Below, in pieces: positions 8,461 to 17,536 of a stretch of 62,728 nucleotides of DNA. A program made the position numbers and the translations under genes. Source of the stretch: Acidimicrobiia bacterium (lineage in GTDB: Bacteria > Actinomycetota > Acidimicrobiia > Acidimicrobiales > SZUA-35); the NCBI GenBank assembly GCA_029863385.1, contig JAOTVU010000004.1:1-62728 (forward strand), read 5' to 3'. Under the pieces are notes generated by a model that did not search any database, was not told where the DNA came from, and saw nothing but the letters and a program-made list of their open reading frames with translations. The stretch's first letter is position 1. Each line of letters starts with the position of its first letter.

Positions 8461-8696
8461 CAGACCTTCACCCCCCGTCGACGCATATCGGCAACAACGG
8501 ACTCGATGCCCTTCTTGTTGATCGTCTTGATTCCCTTGGCCGAAACGGTCAGCGAGATCCAGCGCTTCTCGCTGGGCAGCCAGAACCGCTGCGTCTGGAT
8601 ATTCGGGTTCCAACGTCGGTTGGTGACTCGGTGCGAGTGGGAAACGCTCCTACCGAACGACGGCTTGCGGCCGGTCACCTGGCAGATCTTGGACAT
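8460..8696 (-). CDS. rpmB: 50S ribosomal protein L28, zinc-independent form
   Basis: A 78-residue L28 with the signature [34 protein letters not shown], then [32 protein letters not shown]. It has a single cysteine (Cys5) and no CxxC pairs, so it lacks the zinc ribbon of C-plus L28 proteins. Such forms in other actinobacteria are often Zur-controlled paralogues. I saw no Zur-box-like AT-rich palindrome in the 176 bases upstream. First gene of the rpmB-rpmG pair. A purine-rich site (CTGAGG) lies before the ATG. Confidence 0.95.
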   Translation of the reverse strand: MSKICQVTGRKPSFGRSVSHSHRVTNRRWNPNIQTQRFWLPSEKRWISLTVSAKGIKTINKKGIESVVADMRRRGVKV

Positions 8697-8827
8697 CGTG
8701 GGACCTCAGGTCAGTCTTAAGAGGGAGTAGGCTCCAGAGGAGTAACAGACGGTGTTCTCGCGCCGGTGCCGGCGCCGTGTTCTCAGCCGAGGAGTGCGGC
8801 GGAGACTCCGTGGGGAACCATTCAAGA

Positions 8828-8876
8828 CTAGCGAGCCGGGAGAAAACCGAAAACCCGGACCCCTACCGGGGGCTAG
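8828..8876 (-). terminator. compound inverted repeat at the 3' end of the Tad-like gene
   Basis: CTAGC (8828-8832) and GCTAG (8872-8876) enclose an inner CCGGG/CCCGG stem (8836-8840 and 8854-8858). On the minus strand the inner loop is T-rich. The outer arm overlaps the TAG stop of the Tad-like gene. It may terminate that transcript ahead of rpmB. The rest of the 8697-8872 spacer holds no gene I can support and no clear promoter. Confidence 0.35.
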
Positions 8877-10630
8877 CGAATGAGCGTGCCCTGGTTCTCC
8901 GGGAACGCCACCGCCCGGCTGGCGATGGGCCGTATGTCGAGCAGGCCGCCGCCGTTGGTGCTGAGCTTCTTGGTGATGAACTGAGCCGACACCTGCTGTT
9001 GGGTGCTGTTGCCGGTGTAGACGAACGTGGCCTTCGGAGCGAAGAACACGCCCTCCAGTTCGAGTGACGTACCGCCGGCGAACTTGTGCTCCTCGGTGGA
9101 TTCCGACCATGTCAGGAGATCCTCGAACGGTCCGGTCATCGGGGCCGTCCACGAAACCGATCCGGAGCCGTCGCCCACGTCGAGGCTCGACGAGTCGCTC
9201 ACGTACATCATCACGTTGTCGAGTTCGAGCACCGACTTGGATCCCTTCGACAGGGTGCCGTCGCGGAGATAGACGAAGGCCGCCTGGCTCGAGCTGTCGC
9301 GGATGTCGTAGAACGATTTTCCGACCCAGTCGAAAATTCCGGTGTTGGCCGTGTTGAACGCAAGCGTGGACTGCCCGGACATTTTGACATCGCCGTCGAA
9401 GACGATATTGCCACCGGGGAACGTCAGGTTCCCGCCGATCGTCAGATCGCAGTCGACAAACCAATTGCCAACGTCGACGTCGACGTCCTCGTTGTTCTTG
9501 ATCGTGCAGGGGTAGCTCGCATCGGAGTAACTCTGGAAGCCGGTCGGCCTGCCCGACGTGTCGACGTCGGCCACCAGGTTGTCGATGTAGGCCGTTGGGC
9601 TGCTTGCGTCCGGGCATGCGTGGATGTCGAGTTCGGTCGGGTACGACGCCTTGCAGTTGTACAGCCAATCGATCGACGCCCGGGTCAGCGGGCTGGACGA
9701 CGTGATCGGGTTCGGGGCGACCATGCCGGTGCTGGTGCACGCCGGGTAGCCGCAGTCACCGGAACCGGCGGCCACGATCTCGATGCGGCCGCAACCGGCG
9801 CCGGGGGCGGCGGGAAGCTCGTCGGCGCATCCGGCTTCACCGTCGGCCCGGATGGTGGCGGTGTTGCCGTCGGTGTTGATGACCCCCTTGGACTTGCAGC
9901 TGCCGGAACCGTCCGAGTCGACCGATATCCGGCCGGGAATGGTTTCGCCGGTCTCGTCGTCGAGGTACGGACCGACGATGATGCCGCCTGCGCCGCCGGC
10001 GCCGCCCGAGACGCTCAGAACGTCACAATCCTCCCGTTCCAGAAGGAGCAGGTTCAAGACCCGGCCCTCATCGGGTCCGGCGCCGTTCATCGCCACCGCG
10101 TGAATCGATGTCGTCAGCTCGTCGGTGCCGACGACGTGCCCGAAGAACGCCGTGTGGGTCTCGACGATCCGCACCCCGAACCGATCGCAGGGATCGCCAT
10201 CGGCCGCCACGATGGGCTGGCTCTCCGCACCCAGTGCTCCGGGTGCCATCAGGCCGCTGGCGTCGGGGACCGGATGGACGAACTCGACGGTCAAGGAGCC
10301 CGCCGTTCCCTCGGCCACCACACTGGCCGTACTCTCGGTGCAGGAATGGGGAAAGGCGCCGCAGTTCAGGCCGGAGACGGTCTGCCCCGAAGCGTCCTCC
10401 AGGTAGCCAACCGCTGCCTGACAGGCGCCGTCGCCGCCGGCGTCGCCGATCACGTCGGCCGCCGCGGTCGCGGCAGCGTCGGCGGCGATCTGGTTGGAGG
10501 CGCGGTCGGCTCGGGCCGCGGCGAGATCGACAACGGTGGCGGCGATCGCAGTGAGTGCGACAAGCATGAAAGCCACCATCACGATGGTGGCGCCCCGCTC
10601 GTTGCGTGGTTCGCCGCCGCCCACGATCAC
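8873..10630 (-). CDS. Tad-like (TadG-type) secreted/pilus-associated protein
   Basis: A 585-residue protein. Residues 10-60 (RNERGATIVMVAFMLVALTAIAATVVDLAA...IAADAAATAAADVI) form the Flp-pilus TadE/TadG-type N-terminal region: a short basic leader, one membrane helix and an Ala-rich amphipathic stretch. Residues 60-585 are extracellular in character, rich in Gly, Ser, Asp and paired cysteines. The C-terminal 200 residues (TIGGNLTFPGGNIVFDGDVK onward) look like short repetitive beta strands, as in beta-helical adhesins. The start overlaps the TadE-like stop by 4 bases. Export and surface localisation are inferred. No tad ATPase or other pilus gene is in the window. Confidence 0.6.
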   Translation of the reverse strand: MIVGGGEPRNERGATIVMVAFMLVALTAIAATVVDLAAARADRASNQIAADAAATAAADVIGDAGGDGACQAAVGYLEDASGQTVSGLNCGAFPHSCTESTASVVAEGTAGSLTVEFVHPVPDASGLMAPGALGAESQPIVAADGDPCDRFGVRIVETHTAFFGHVVGTDELTTSIHAVAMNGAGPDEGRVLNLLLLEREDCDVLSVSGGAGGAGGIIVGPYLDDETGETIPGRISVDSDGSGSCKSKGVINTDGNTATIRADGEAGCADELPAAPGAGCGRIEIVAAGSGDCGYPACTSTGMVAPNPITSSSPLTRASIDWLYNCKASYPTELDIHACPDASSPTAYIDNLVADVDTSGRPTGFQSYSDASYPCTIKNNEDVDVDVGNWFVDCDLTIGGNLTFPGGNIVFDGDVKMSGQSTLAFNTANTGIFDWVGKSFYDIRDSSSQAAFVYLRDGTLSKGSKSVLELDNVMMYVSDSSSLDVGDGSGSVSWTAPMTGPFEDLLTWSESTEEHKFAGGTSLELEGVFFAPKATFVYTGNSTQQQVSAQFITKKLSTNGGGLLDIRPIASRAVAFPENQGTLIR

Positions 10631-11226
10631 CCCGTGATCCGCTCGAAGCGGGTGACGGAATTCGCGTTGAGGGTGATGGTCTGCGAGAAGAGCACCGCCT
10701 CGATGTCGGTGTCACGGATCAGTTGGACCTGGACCCGTCGCTCGTTGGACGCTCGACCGTCGGTGAAGCAGGTCCGCCCCGTCTGCACCTCGCGGGTTCC
10801 CGACTCCTCGATCAGCCGAACGGTCCGGTCGTGGTCGCTCGTTCCGTCGGGATAGACGTAGGCGACGCAGACGAACTGCCCGGCCGCGTCCGAGCCCAGG
10901 TCGCCGGTGGCTGATGCGACGGCGACGTCGGCCACGTTCTCGAGCCAGGCTGTGAGGTCGCCCTCGACGGACCGAACCGCGCCGTAGCGCGACGACTCGC
11001 GAGCAGCGTTGTTCATCGAAATATTGCGGTCGTAGGCCGTGCCGACGGTGACCGTGCCGAGCAGGAACGCCAAAAGCACCGGCAGAACGAGCGCGAATTC
11101 GACCAGAACGGCACCTCGCTCGTCGTCTTTGCCGGGCCGGTTTCGGCCTTCGCGCTGACGGTTCTGTTGCACCTGAATTACATCGGGTCGAGGGCCGTTC
11201 TGCTTGAGGGTGGGCCGCAATTCCAC
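10627..11226 (-). CDS. TadE-like protein
   Basis: A 199-residue minor pseudopilin-like protein. The hallmark is DDERGAVLVEFALVLPVLLAFLLGTVTVG (about residues 33-61), with the invariant Glu followed by one membrane helix as in TadE/TadF of Flp pilus systems. NISMNNAARESSRYGAV follows, typical of the family. The C-terminal 120 residues are a soluble extracellular domain with two cysteines. GTG start at 11226; a GTG at 11172 is possible and would shorten the leader. Overlaps the Tad-like gene by 4 bases, so both are likely exported together. Confidence 0.75.
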   Translation of the reverse strand: MELRPTLKQNGPRPDVIQVQQNRQREGRNRPGKDDERGAVLVEFALVLPVLLAFLLGTVTVGTAYDRNISMNNAARESSRYGAVRSVEGDLTAWLENVADVAVASATGDLGSDAAGQFVCVAYVYPDGTSDHDRTVRLIEESGTREVQTGRTCFTDGRASNERRVQVQLIRDTDIEAVLFSQTITLNANSVTRFERITG

Positions 11227-11313
11227 CCAGGGCGCGTGAGGCGACCGACCCGGGCCGATCGGACCGGTCCCGAGGCCCTTGACAGCCGTTGAACAGGCCG
11301 GGCGGCCGGTGGA

Positions 11314-11943
11314 TCAGTCCGTGGAATCGGGCGGCGGGATTCTGGTTCCCGGCACCCACCGTCGGTCGCTGTTGGCCGGGACGCGGATGGTGGGAACGAC
11401 CACGAGCAGGTAGGCGACGATCGACACGGCGAGAGCGGCCCCCGGCATCCAGAGCCAAGCCCGCTGTGTGCCGTCACCGATCGCCACCGTGGCGCCGATG
11501 CCGACGAGACCGATACCGGCCGCCACCGCAACGGCCATCGCCGACCCGACGAACACCGACGGGTCGATCACGGAATCGCGCCGTCGCATGTAGTTGACCC
11601 GGACCGTCTCGTTGTAGGCCAGGGCGCTGGCGCCGCCGGCCGTCAGCGCCAGCGGACCCAGGTCCGACAGCAAAACCACGTAGGCCACGAGCACGTAGAG
11701 CAGGACCACCCCCGTGGCCAACCACATCCAGGTGTGGCTCCCGCTTTCCATCGCCACGTAGTGCAGGATCACGCCGAAGACCACAGCGCCGGCCCCGAAG
11801 ACGAGCCCGGAGTCGGCGAAGGCGACGACCGCCCAGAGCAACATGATCGACAACCCGCCAAGCCACTCGGGGTGGGTGTGGTGGTTGACGAAGTTGCTTC
11901 GCCAGGCGTCGACCCGCTCGATGATCCCGGCTTCACGCGACAT
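11314..11943 (-). CDS. multi-pass membrane protein, unknown function
   Basis: From ATG 11943 this is a 209-residue protein with about five hydrophobic helices (GGLSIMLLWAVVAFA, AVVFGVILHYVAM, WLATGVVLLYVLVAYVVLL, FVGSAMAVAVAAGIGLV, MPGAALAVSIVAYLLVVVP). An ATG 12 codons earlier exists, but 11943 already overlaps the DUF58 stop by 11 bases. It is the last gene of the MoxR-DUF58 run. No family recognised. Position suggests a partner of the MoxR/DUF58 module in the membrane. Confidence 0.65.
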   Translation of the reverse strand: MSREAGIIERVDAWRSNFVNHHTHPEWLGGLSIMLLWAVVAFADSGLVFGAGAVVFGVILHYVAMESGSHTWMWLATGVVLLYVLVAYVVLLSDLGPLALTAGGASALAYNETVRVNYMRRRDSVIDPSVFVGSAMAVAVAAGIGLVGIGATVAIGDGTQRAWLWMPGAALAVSIVAYLLVVVPTIRVPANSDRRWVPGTRIPPPDSTD

Positions 11944-13206
11944 GGTTGGACCGCCCGACGCTGTGGGTCCGTCCCACACTGTTCCGTTTTCTCACGGCCA
12001 CCCGGCGCAGCACATGCTCCAGCGAGTCGTCGGGCTTCCAAGGGATCACGACCACCTGGCGCTCCCGCAGCCACCGTTCGTTCAGCTCGTTGCCGACGGT
12101 GAAGATCCGTCGGGCCAGCGGGCTGATCGTGTCCTCCGGTTCGGGCAGCGCCGGTTTGATCACCATGATGTCGTGACCCCGGCTCCGCAATGTCACCAGC
12201 ATCGACAGCGTCCGCTCGTTGAGCAGCGGCGAGATGGCGACGATGGAGGCCGATGACGGCAGGTTGGCCGGCAGGGCGGCCTGCTGCGGATCGATGTCCT
12301 GGGGGAACACTTCGGTGGCGAGCAGGGCGTCGACGATCGTGTGGAGGTGGCGCCGCCCGAGGCGGGGTGGAAGCCACCGGATCGTGCGTCCGAGGTCGAG
12401 GAGGCCGAGGCGATCCTGAGCCCGCAGATGGCGCTCGCCCAGTGCCATCGCCGCCGTCACGGTCCAGCGCAGCGATGTCTCGATGTCGACGCCGAGGTCC
12501 TGTGCCGAGTCGACGAGCAGAACGATGGTCGAGGACCGGTCGGGATGCCGTTCGATCACCATCGGTGTTCCCCGCCGGGCGGTGAGGTGGGGATGGATCA
12601 TGCGCACCGAGTCGCCGTGCCGGTAGGGGCGGATCTCCGCGAACTCGCTGCCGGCGCCCTTGCTCTTGGCCCGATGTTCGCCCGTGACCGGGCGTTCCCG
12701 GTAGAGCGGGATGAGGCTGGTCAGTCGCTCCGCCGGTGGGTGGACCCGCACCGGGGAGTTCACCGGGTATCGGTAGACCCGCTCCGAGAGACCGAGCCTG
12801 TCGCGGTTGGTGATCATGACCCATTCCGGCCCGCTGGCCCCCCACCGTCTGGCCTCGAGCTCGATCGGAAACGTTCGGCGGCCGGACACGGTGGCCACGA
12901 ACCGGGCCGGCGTCACCGGGACGAGCGTCGGGGGGAATTGGACCTCGATGTCGGCCTCGGTCGACTGGTCGGTCTCGACCGTGACCGAGAACGTCAGCAG
13001 GTCGCCCTCGACCACACGATCGACGCTCACCTTCGTCGCCACCACCCGAACCTCGGGCCACCAGCCGTCGGCCAGGGAGAACGCCAGAGCGCCGATGAAG
13101 GGGGCGGCGAGCGCTGCCGGTTCGAGAGCCCGGAAGAGGAGAGCCGACGTCAGCCCACCGAGGCCGATGACGAGGCACAGCCAGAATCGGTGAGTGAGAT
13201 GACGGG

Positions 13207-13210
<4 letters not shown>
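11933..13210 (-). CDS. DUF58 domain (vWA-like) protein
   Basis: A 425-residue protein with two N-terminal membrane helices (about residues 9-48), a beta-sandwich stretch (60-150) and the DUF58 signature EFAEIRPYRHGDSVRMIH...TARRGTPMV at 189-218. A vWA-like segment with TIVLLVDSAQD follows at about 228-240. DUF58 proteins are encoded next to MoxR AAA ATPases and are thought to act with them in envelope or metal-insertion maturation. The start overlaps the MoxR stop by 4 bases. The exact client is unknown. Confidence 0.85.
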
Positions 13211-14496
<1,286 letters not shown>

Positions 14497-14524
14497 TCCG
14501 TGCTGATCCTATCCATTCCTGGTC

Positions 14525-14570
14525 GCCGATCCGGAGGATCGGCTTTCCGAGTTTGCGTGCCGCAAACTCG
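14525..14570. repeat. double-hairpin element, copy 1
   Basis: Two adjacent perfect hairpins: GCCGATCC-gga-GGATCGGC (14525-14543), linker TTTCC, then CGAGTTTGCG-tgc-CGCAAACTCG (14548-14570). The architecture and the linker plus GAGTTT match a second element at 42821-42866 whose stem sequences differ. It lies between the 121-residue protein gene and moxR (minus strand), in a spacer of 107 bases. It could act as an RNA attenuator or be a mobile REP-like repeat. Confidence 0.6.
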
Positions 14571-14603
14571 CTGGCTTGGCACGAATACCCTGAAGATCCA
14601 TTC

Positions 14604-14969
14604 CTACTCGTGCCGGAGGTCGAGGCGTGATTCGAGGATGGCGACCACACGCTCGATGTCGTCGTTCGAGGCGTCGAGCGGCATCGGTGCCAGGTCCGTA
14701 CGGTCCCTGCTGGCCGTTATCAACCGGTTCACGGTGGCCACCAGGTCCCGCCGGGCCGCCGAATCCTTCGGCGAGCGGAGTTGCAGGTCGATGGCCTCCA
14801 ACTCCCACGGGGTGGCGGTCAGCCCGGCCGGGTTCGGCGGCTCGACGGTTCGCGGCCCGGCCGAACGGCTTCCCCGGCTGACCCGACGATTCAGCCGCAC
14901 GAGCAGGATCGTCATGCCGATCGCAGCGAGCAACGCGATCGCAGGCAGGGCGTCGGCCAGAACGGTCAT
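14604..14969 (-). CDS. small membrane-anchored protein of the MoxR/DUF4129 cluster
   Basis: A 121-residue protein with one N-terminal hydrophobic helix (ALPAIALLAAIGMTILLVRL, about residues 7-26), a basic stretch, then a charged helical domain (WELEAIDLQLRSPKDSAARRDLVATVNRLIT). Its ATG overlaps the DUF4129 stop by 4 bases, so the two are translationally coupled. No family recognised. It probably belongs to the same membrane complex as DUF4129, MoxR and DUF58. Confidence 0.65.
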   Translation of the reverse strand: MTVLADALPAIALLAAIGMTILLVRLNRRVSRGSRSAGPRTVEPPNPAGLTATPWELEAIDLQLRSPKDSAARRDLVATVNRLITASRDRTDLAPMPLDASNDDIERVVAILESRLDLRHE

Positions 14970-16063
14970 GACGGGGAGGTGCCCACGTTGGATTCGGTGG
15001 GTTGGGGCGTGTGGGCACCGTGCACCAGTCGCCGGAGGTGGGTGATCATGTCGCTGCGATCCTGCTCGGTCGCCTGTCCGGGCGCGAACCGGGCCTTGGC
15101 GTAGAGGTCACAGATGCGGCCGAGGGTCGACTCGACGGCTGGGACGGTGTCGCTGGCCCGGCGATGCCATTCGAACGGTGTTTCCTCCTCGCGTCGAAGC
15201 GGCAGACCGCTCAGCCCCTGTTCCACGGCATGGAAGGCGAGGCGGATGGCCCTGGTGGGATCCGGGTCGGCGGCCAGCCGGTCGAGGAAGCCTTCGAAGT
15301 TCTCAGTGCCGTCGGTGGCCCAGTCGAGTGTCGTGGTTACCGAGAACGACGGCTCGACGTGGCTGCGGTGCAGCAGATAGCCAGTGAGCGCGCTGGCGAC
15401 GGCCAGCGCGGCGATGGTGGTTGCGATCCAGCGCCACGGCAGCTCGCGACGTGCGGCGACGATGGTCGCCGTGCCCTCGGCCGGCAGCTCGATCGGGCTG
15501 ATCGTCGTGCCGTCGTCGAGTGCAACGATGCCGTCGGGTCCGGTCAGCGGTGTGACCGCTTCGCCGTCGAACTGGCTCGCCGACACACCGCCGGTCCGTC
15601 CGTCCGGTCGCAACTCGACCGGTGGGTTGTCGGGGGCGTGGAGGTCGACTCCCTGATCGGCCGGCGTCAGACCGAGGTCGCCCGGCCCGATCATCCCTGG
15701 CGGGACCGGCTCGAGCCGGCCGTCGGGGGTGAGCCGAACCCCGGAGCCGGTGCCCGGCACGAGGTCGAACTCGCCGTCCTGGCCGTCCACCCCGGCTCGG
15801 GCGACGCCGTCGGGATCGAATCGGACCTCGATGGTGCCATTCTCGGTGGTGATGGTGACCGACGGCGGGTCGACCTCCGTCTGGCCGGCGCTCGGTTCCG
15901 GCAGCGGATGGTTCTGAGGCGAGGGGTCGGCCTGCTCGCTGGGCTGCTCCTGCTCGCCGGTCTCGGGCCGGGGGGCGGCCGACAGCGCCAGTCCGACCAT
16001 GACCAGGAGGAAGACCGCTGCCGGTATCACCAGCCAGCGGGCGCTGCGAACAAGACCGGACAC
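14966..16063 (-). CDS. DUF4129-containing membrane protein
   Basis: A 365-residue protein. A helix at residues 9-29 is followed by an extracytoplasmic Pro/Gly/Asp-rich domain (30-205). A second helix follows (WRWIATTIAALAVASALTGYLLH, about 212-234). The C-terminal cytoplasmic domain has the DUF4129 pattern ETPFEWHRRASDTVP...ICDLYAKARFAPGQATEQDRSDM. DUF4129 usually sits in MoxR-DUF58-transglutaminase clusters, often fused to transglutaminase. Here no transglutaminase is in the cluster, although a free-standing one lies at 51.8 kb. A CCCCGG/CCGGGG hairpin lies just upstream. Confidence 0.75.
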   Translation of the reverse strand: MSGLVRSARWLVIPAAVFLLVMVGLALSAAPRPETGEQEQPSEQADPSPQNHPLPEPSAGQTEVDPPSVTITTENGTIEVRFDPDGVARAGVDGQDGEFDLVPGTGSGVRLTPDGRLEPVPPGMIGPGDLGLTPADQGVDLHAPDNPPVELRPDGRTGGVSASQFDGEAVTPLTGPDGIVALDDGTTISPIELPAEGTATIVAARRELPWRWIATTIAALAVASALTGYLLHRSHVEPSFSVTTTLDWATDGTENFEGFLDRLAADPDPTRAIRLAFHAVEQGLSGLPLRREEETPFEWHRRASDTVPAVESTLGRICDLYAKARFAPGQATEQDRSDMITHLRRLVHGAHTPQPTESNVGTSPS

Positions 16064-16076
16064 GGATACCAGTGTG

Positions 16077-16095
16077 CCCCGGAATGCGACCGGGG
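16077..16095. other. GC-rich hairpin between PH-domain and DUF4129 genes
   Basis: CCCCGG-aatgcga-CCGGGG, 6-bp perfect arms, within 35 bases upstream of the DUF4129 start on the minus strand. It may partly terminate the PH-domain transcript or shape the leader. No T-run. Confidence 0.35.
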
Positions 16096-16164
16096 AGCGA
16101 GGCTGAGGCCGGTGTTTGGGGAGAGAAACCTACGCGAGGTGTTCAGACCGCGTTTGACCGAGAA

Positions 16165-17046
16165 TCAGGTTCCGTCGTCGAAATTGACCTGGTTGGTCGG
16201 CGATACCGGGGTACTGATGGTGCCGTCGTCGAGGTCGGTGACGTCGGTCGAGCGGCTTCTCGAGCCACCGGATCCACCGCCGGCACCGGTCAATCGGCGG
16301 AGGACCGAGGGCAGTCGGAACGGCCGCTCGGCCCGGGGTTTGATCGTGACGGCCCGCGAGGCGGCCATCTTCTCCCTCGACAGCGGATCCTTCACCGAAC
16401 CGAGGGCCGTCGTGGAGAGACTGATGAGGATGTTGTAGAACACGTCGGGCTGGTTGAGGAAGTTGAGCACGCCCAGTGCCTGATCCTGGCCGGCGCTCTC
16501 GATGCGGAGCGTGCCGTAGTCGAAGATCTCACCGGGCACCGTGCGCTTGAAGGCGATGTCGGTGATGCGGGTCAGGGGCATGGCGTCGATGTGGGCGCCA
16601 AGGAATCCTGCCGACCTGATCACCCGGCGATTGGTGATGAACAGCCGCTCGTAGAAGGCCCACATGGCCGACCGGTAGACGAATCGTCCGGCCGCAACGA
16701 GGATCAGGGTGATGGCCATCGTCTCCAGCCCGAGCAGGAGGAACCCGATGACCAGGCCGGCCGCCCCGGCGTAGAGCGACAGTTTCCTCCAGTTCTGCTG
16801 GCGGTACATCACGAAGGCCATGGCGGCTGCCAGCAAGAAGAGAAATCCGCCGAGCGCTCCGTCAGGGAGCCCACCGGCGAACATCGTGATGAGTATGAGG
16901 ATGGCGACCGTCTCGAGGAACGGCTGGATCAGACTCGCCCAGTGCGCCCGCTCGTTGTACTGGACGACCTCGTCGGGGATGAGGACGTCGATAACGTTGA
17001 GCGGCTTGAAGAGGGATGATGTGCCGCGTGATCCCCGAGCGGCCAT
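16165..17046 (-). CDS. membrane protein with bacterial PH domain (bPH2-like)
   Basis: A 293-residue protein. The N-terminal EVVQYNERAHWASLIQPFLETVAILILI is typical of YdbS/YdbT-type PH proteins (charged start, then membrane helices). Four hydrophobic segments fill residues 40-135. The PH-like fold follows, with YERLFITNRRVIRSAGFLGAHIDAMPLTRITDIAFKR...IFDYGTLRIESAGQDQAL (about 137-205). Residues 230-293 are a basic then Ser/Gly/Asp-rich tail. Its job is unknown. It is preceded by a small membrane protein in the same run and followed by the DUF4129-MoxR cluster. Confidence 0.75.
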   Translation of the reverse strand: MAARGSRGTSSLFKPLNVIDVLIPDEVVQYNERAHWASLIQPFLETVAILILITMFAGGLPDGALGGFLFLLAAAMAFVMYRQQNWRKLSLYAGAAGLVIGFLLLGLETMAITLILVAAGRFVYRSAMWAFYERLFITNRRVIRSAGFLGAHIDAMPLTRITDIAFKRTVPGEIFDYGTLRIESAGQDQALGVLNFLNQPDVFYNILISLSTTALGSVKDPLSREKMAASRAVTIKPRAERPFRLPSVLRRLTGAGGGSGGSRSRSTDVTDLDDGTISTPVSPTNQVNFDDGT

Positions 17047-17058
17047 GACCTGCTTACC

Positions 17059-17343
17059 TCAGCCGTCGGTGATGCCGTGGTAGTGACCGTGGACGAAGAG
17101 GTCGGTCGTGGGTGCCGACGGCACCGTGACCTGAGGTCGGATCGTGAGGTTGGCGCCGGCCCCGGCGCTCGTCGATGTGGCTGCGTCGGAGCCGAACAGA
17201 CCCGAGAAGAATTCACCGAGAGCGCTGATGAGTCGTCCCACGAAGTCGGCGAACGCATGGGCCATGCTTCCAGCCCCCGCAGGATCGTTGTAGATCACGA
17301 AGATGAGGAAGACGAATGCGAGTGGATAAACCCATTTAGGCAT
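17059..17343 (-). CDS. small exported or membrane-anchored protein
   Basis: A 94-residue protein. Residues 3-20 (KWVYPLAFVFLIFVIYND) form a hydrophobic anchor. Residues 27-50 are amphipathic and aromatic (FADFVGRLISALGEFFSGLFG), and the rest is Thr/Ser/Ala-rich ending in a His-rich HGHYHG. ATG 17343 has a clear GGAGG site (ACGGAGG, 7 bases upstream). It lies 12 bases before the PH-domain gene, so it probably heads that operon. No family recognised. Confidence 0.7.
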   Translation of the reverse strand: MPKWVYPLAFVFLIFVIYNDPAGAGSMAHAFADFVGRLISALGEFFSGLFGSDAATSTSAGAGANLTIRPQVTVPSAPTTDLFVHGHYHGITDG

Positions 17344-17400
17344 GTTGTGCCTCCGTAGAGGGTCGGAAAACTAAGCTCGACGACTCCACCCGTCACGACG

Positions 17401-17430
17401 ATACTAACTCCAAGTCGGCCGGAATGTCGA
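17401..17430 (-). promoter_or_regulatory. candidate sigma-70-type promoter for the small membrane/PH-domain operon
   Basis: On the minus strand TCGACA (17430-17425) and TAGTAT (17406-17401) are separated by 18 bases, 58 bases before the ATG at 17343. Matches to TTGACA and TATAAT are 5/6 and 4/6. The region is the least GC-rich part of the 17344-17536 spacer. Confidence 0.35.
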
Positions 17431-17460
17431 TCACTGAAGCATTTCGGTGTCCACGGAAAG

Positions 17461-17476
17461 TTATCCACAGGCTGTG
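17461..17476. promoter_or_regulatory. TTATCCACA (DnaA-box-like) within a perfect inverted repeat
   Basis: TTATCCACA at 17461-17469 equals the E. coli DnaA-box consensus. Within it TCCACAG-g-CTGTGGA is a perfect 7-bp inverted repeat with a single central base. It sits in the spacer between fbiC's 3' end and the small membrane protein's promoter region. It may be an operator; no replication gene is nearby. Confidence 0.3.
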
Positions 17477-17536
17477 GACGGTTTGTGGGTATAAGTTGGG
17501 GGAGGCGTGGGGTAACCTGCCCGGTCGGATTCGTGA

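Noticed and set aside
9086..10855. Long open frame opposite the Tad-like gene (589 codons)
   Set aside because: GC-rich codon bias leaves antisense frames open; the translation is repetitive Gly/Val/Asp/Arg with no fold-like pattern, while the minus-strand genes have clear TadE/Tad motifs.
17461..17476. Possible replication origin from a perfect DnaA-box match
   Set aside because: Only one clear box, no AT-rich region, and no dnaA, dnaN, parA or gyr gene nearby.
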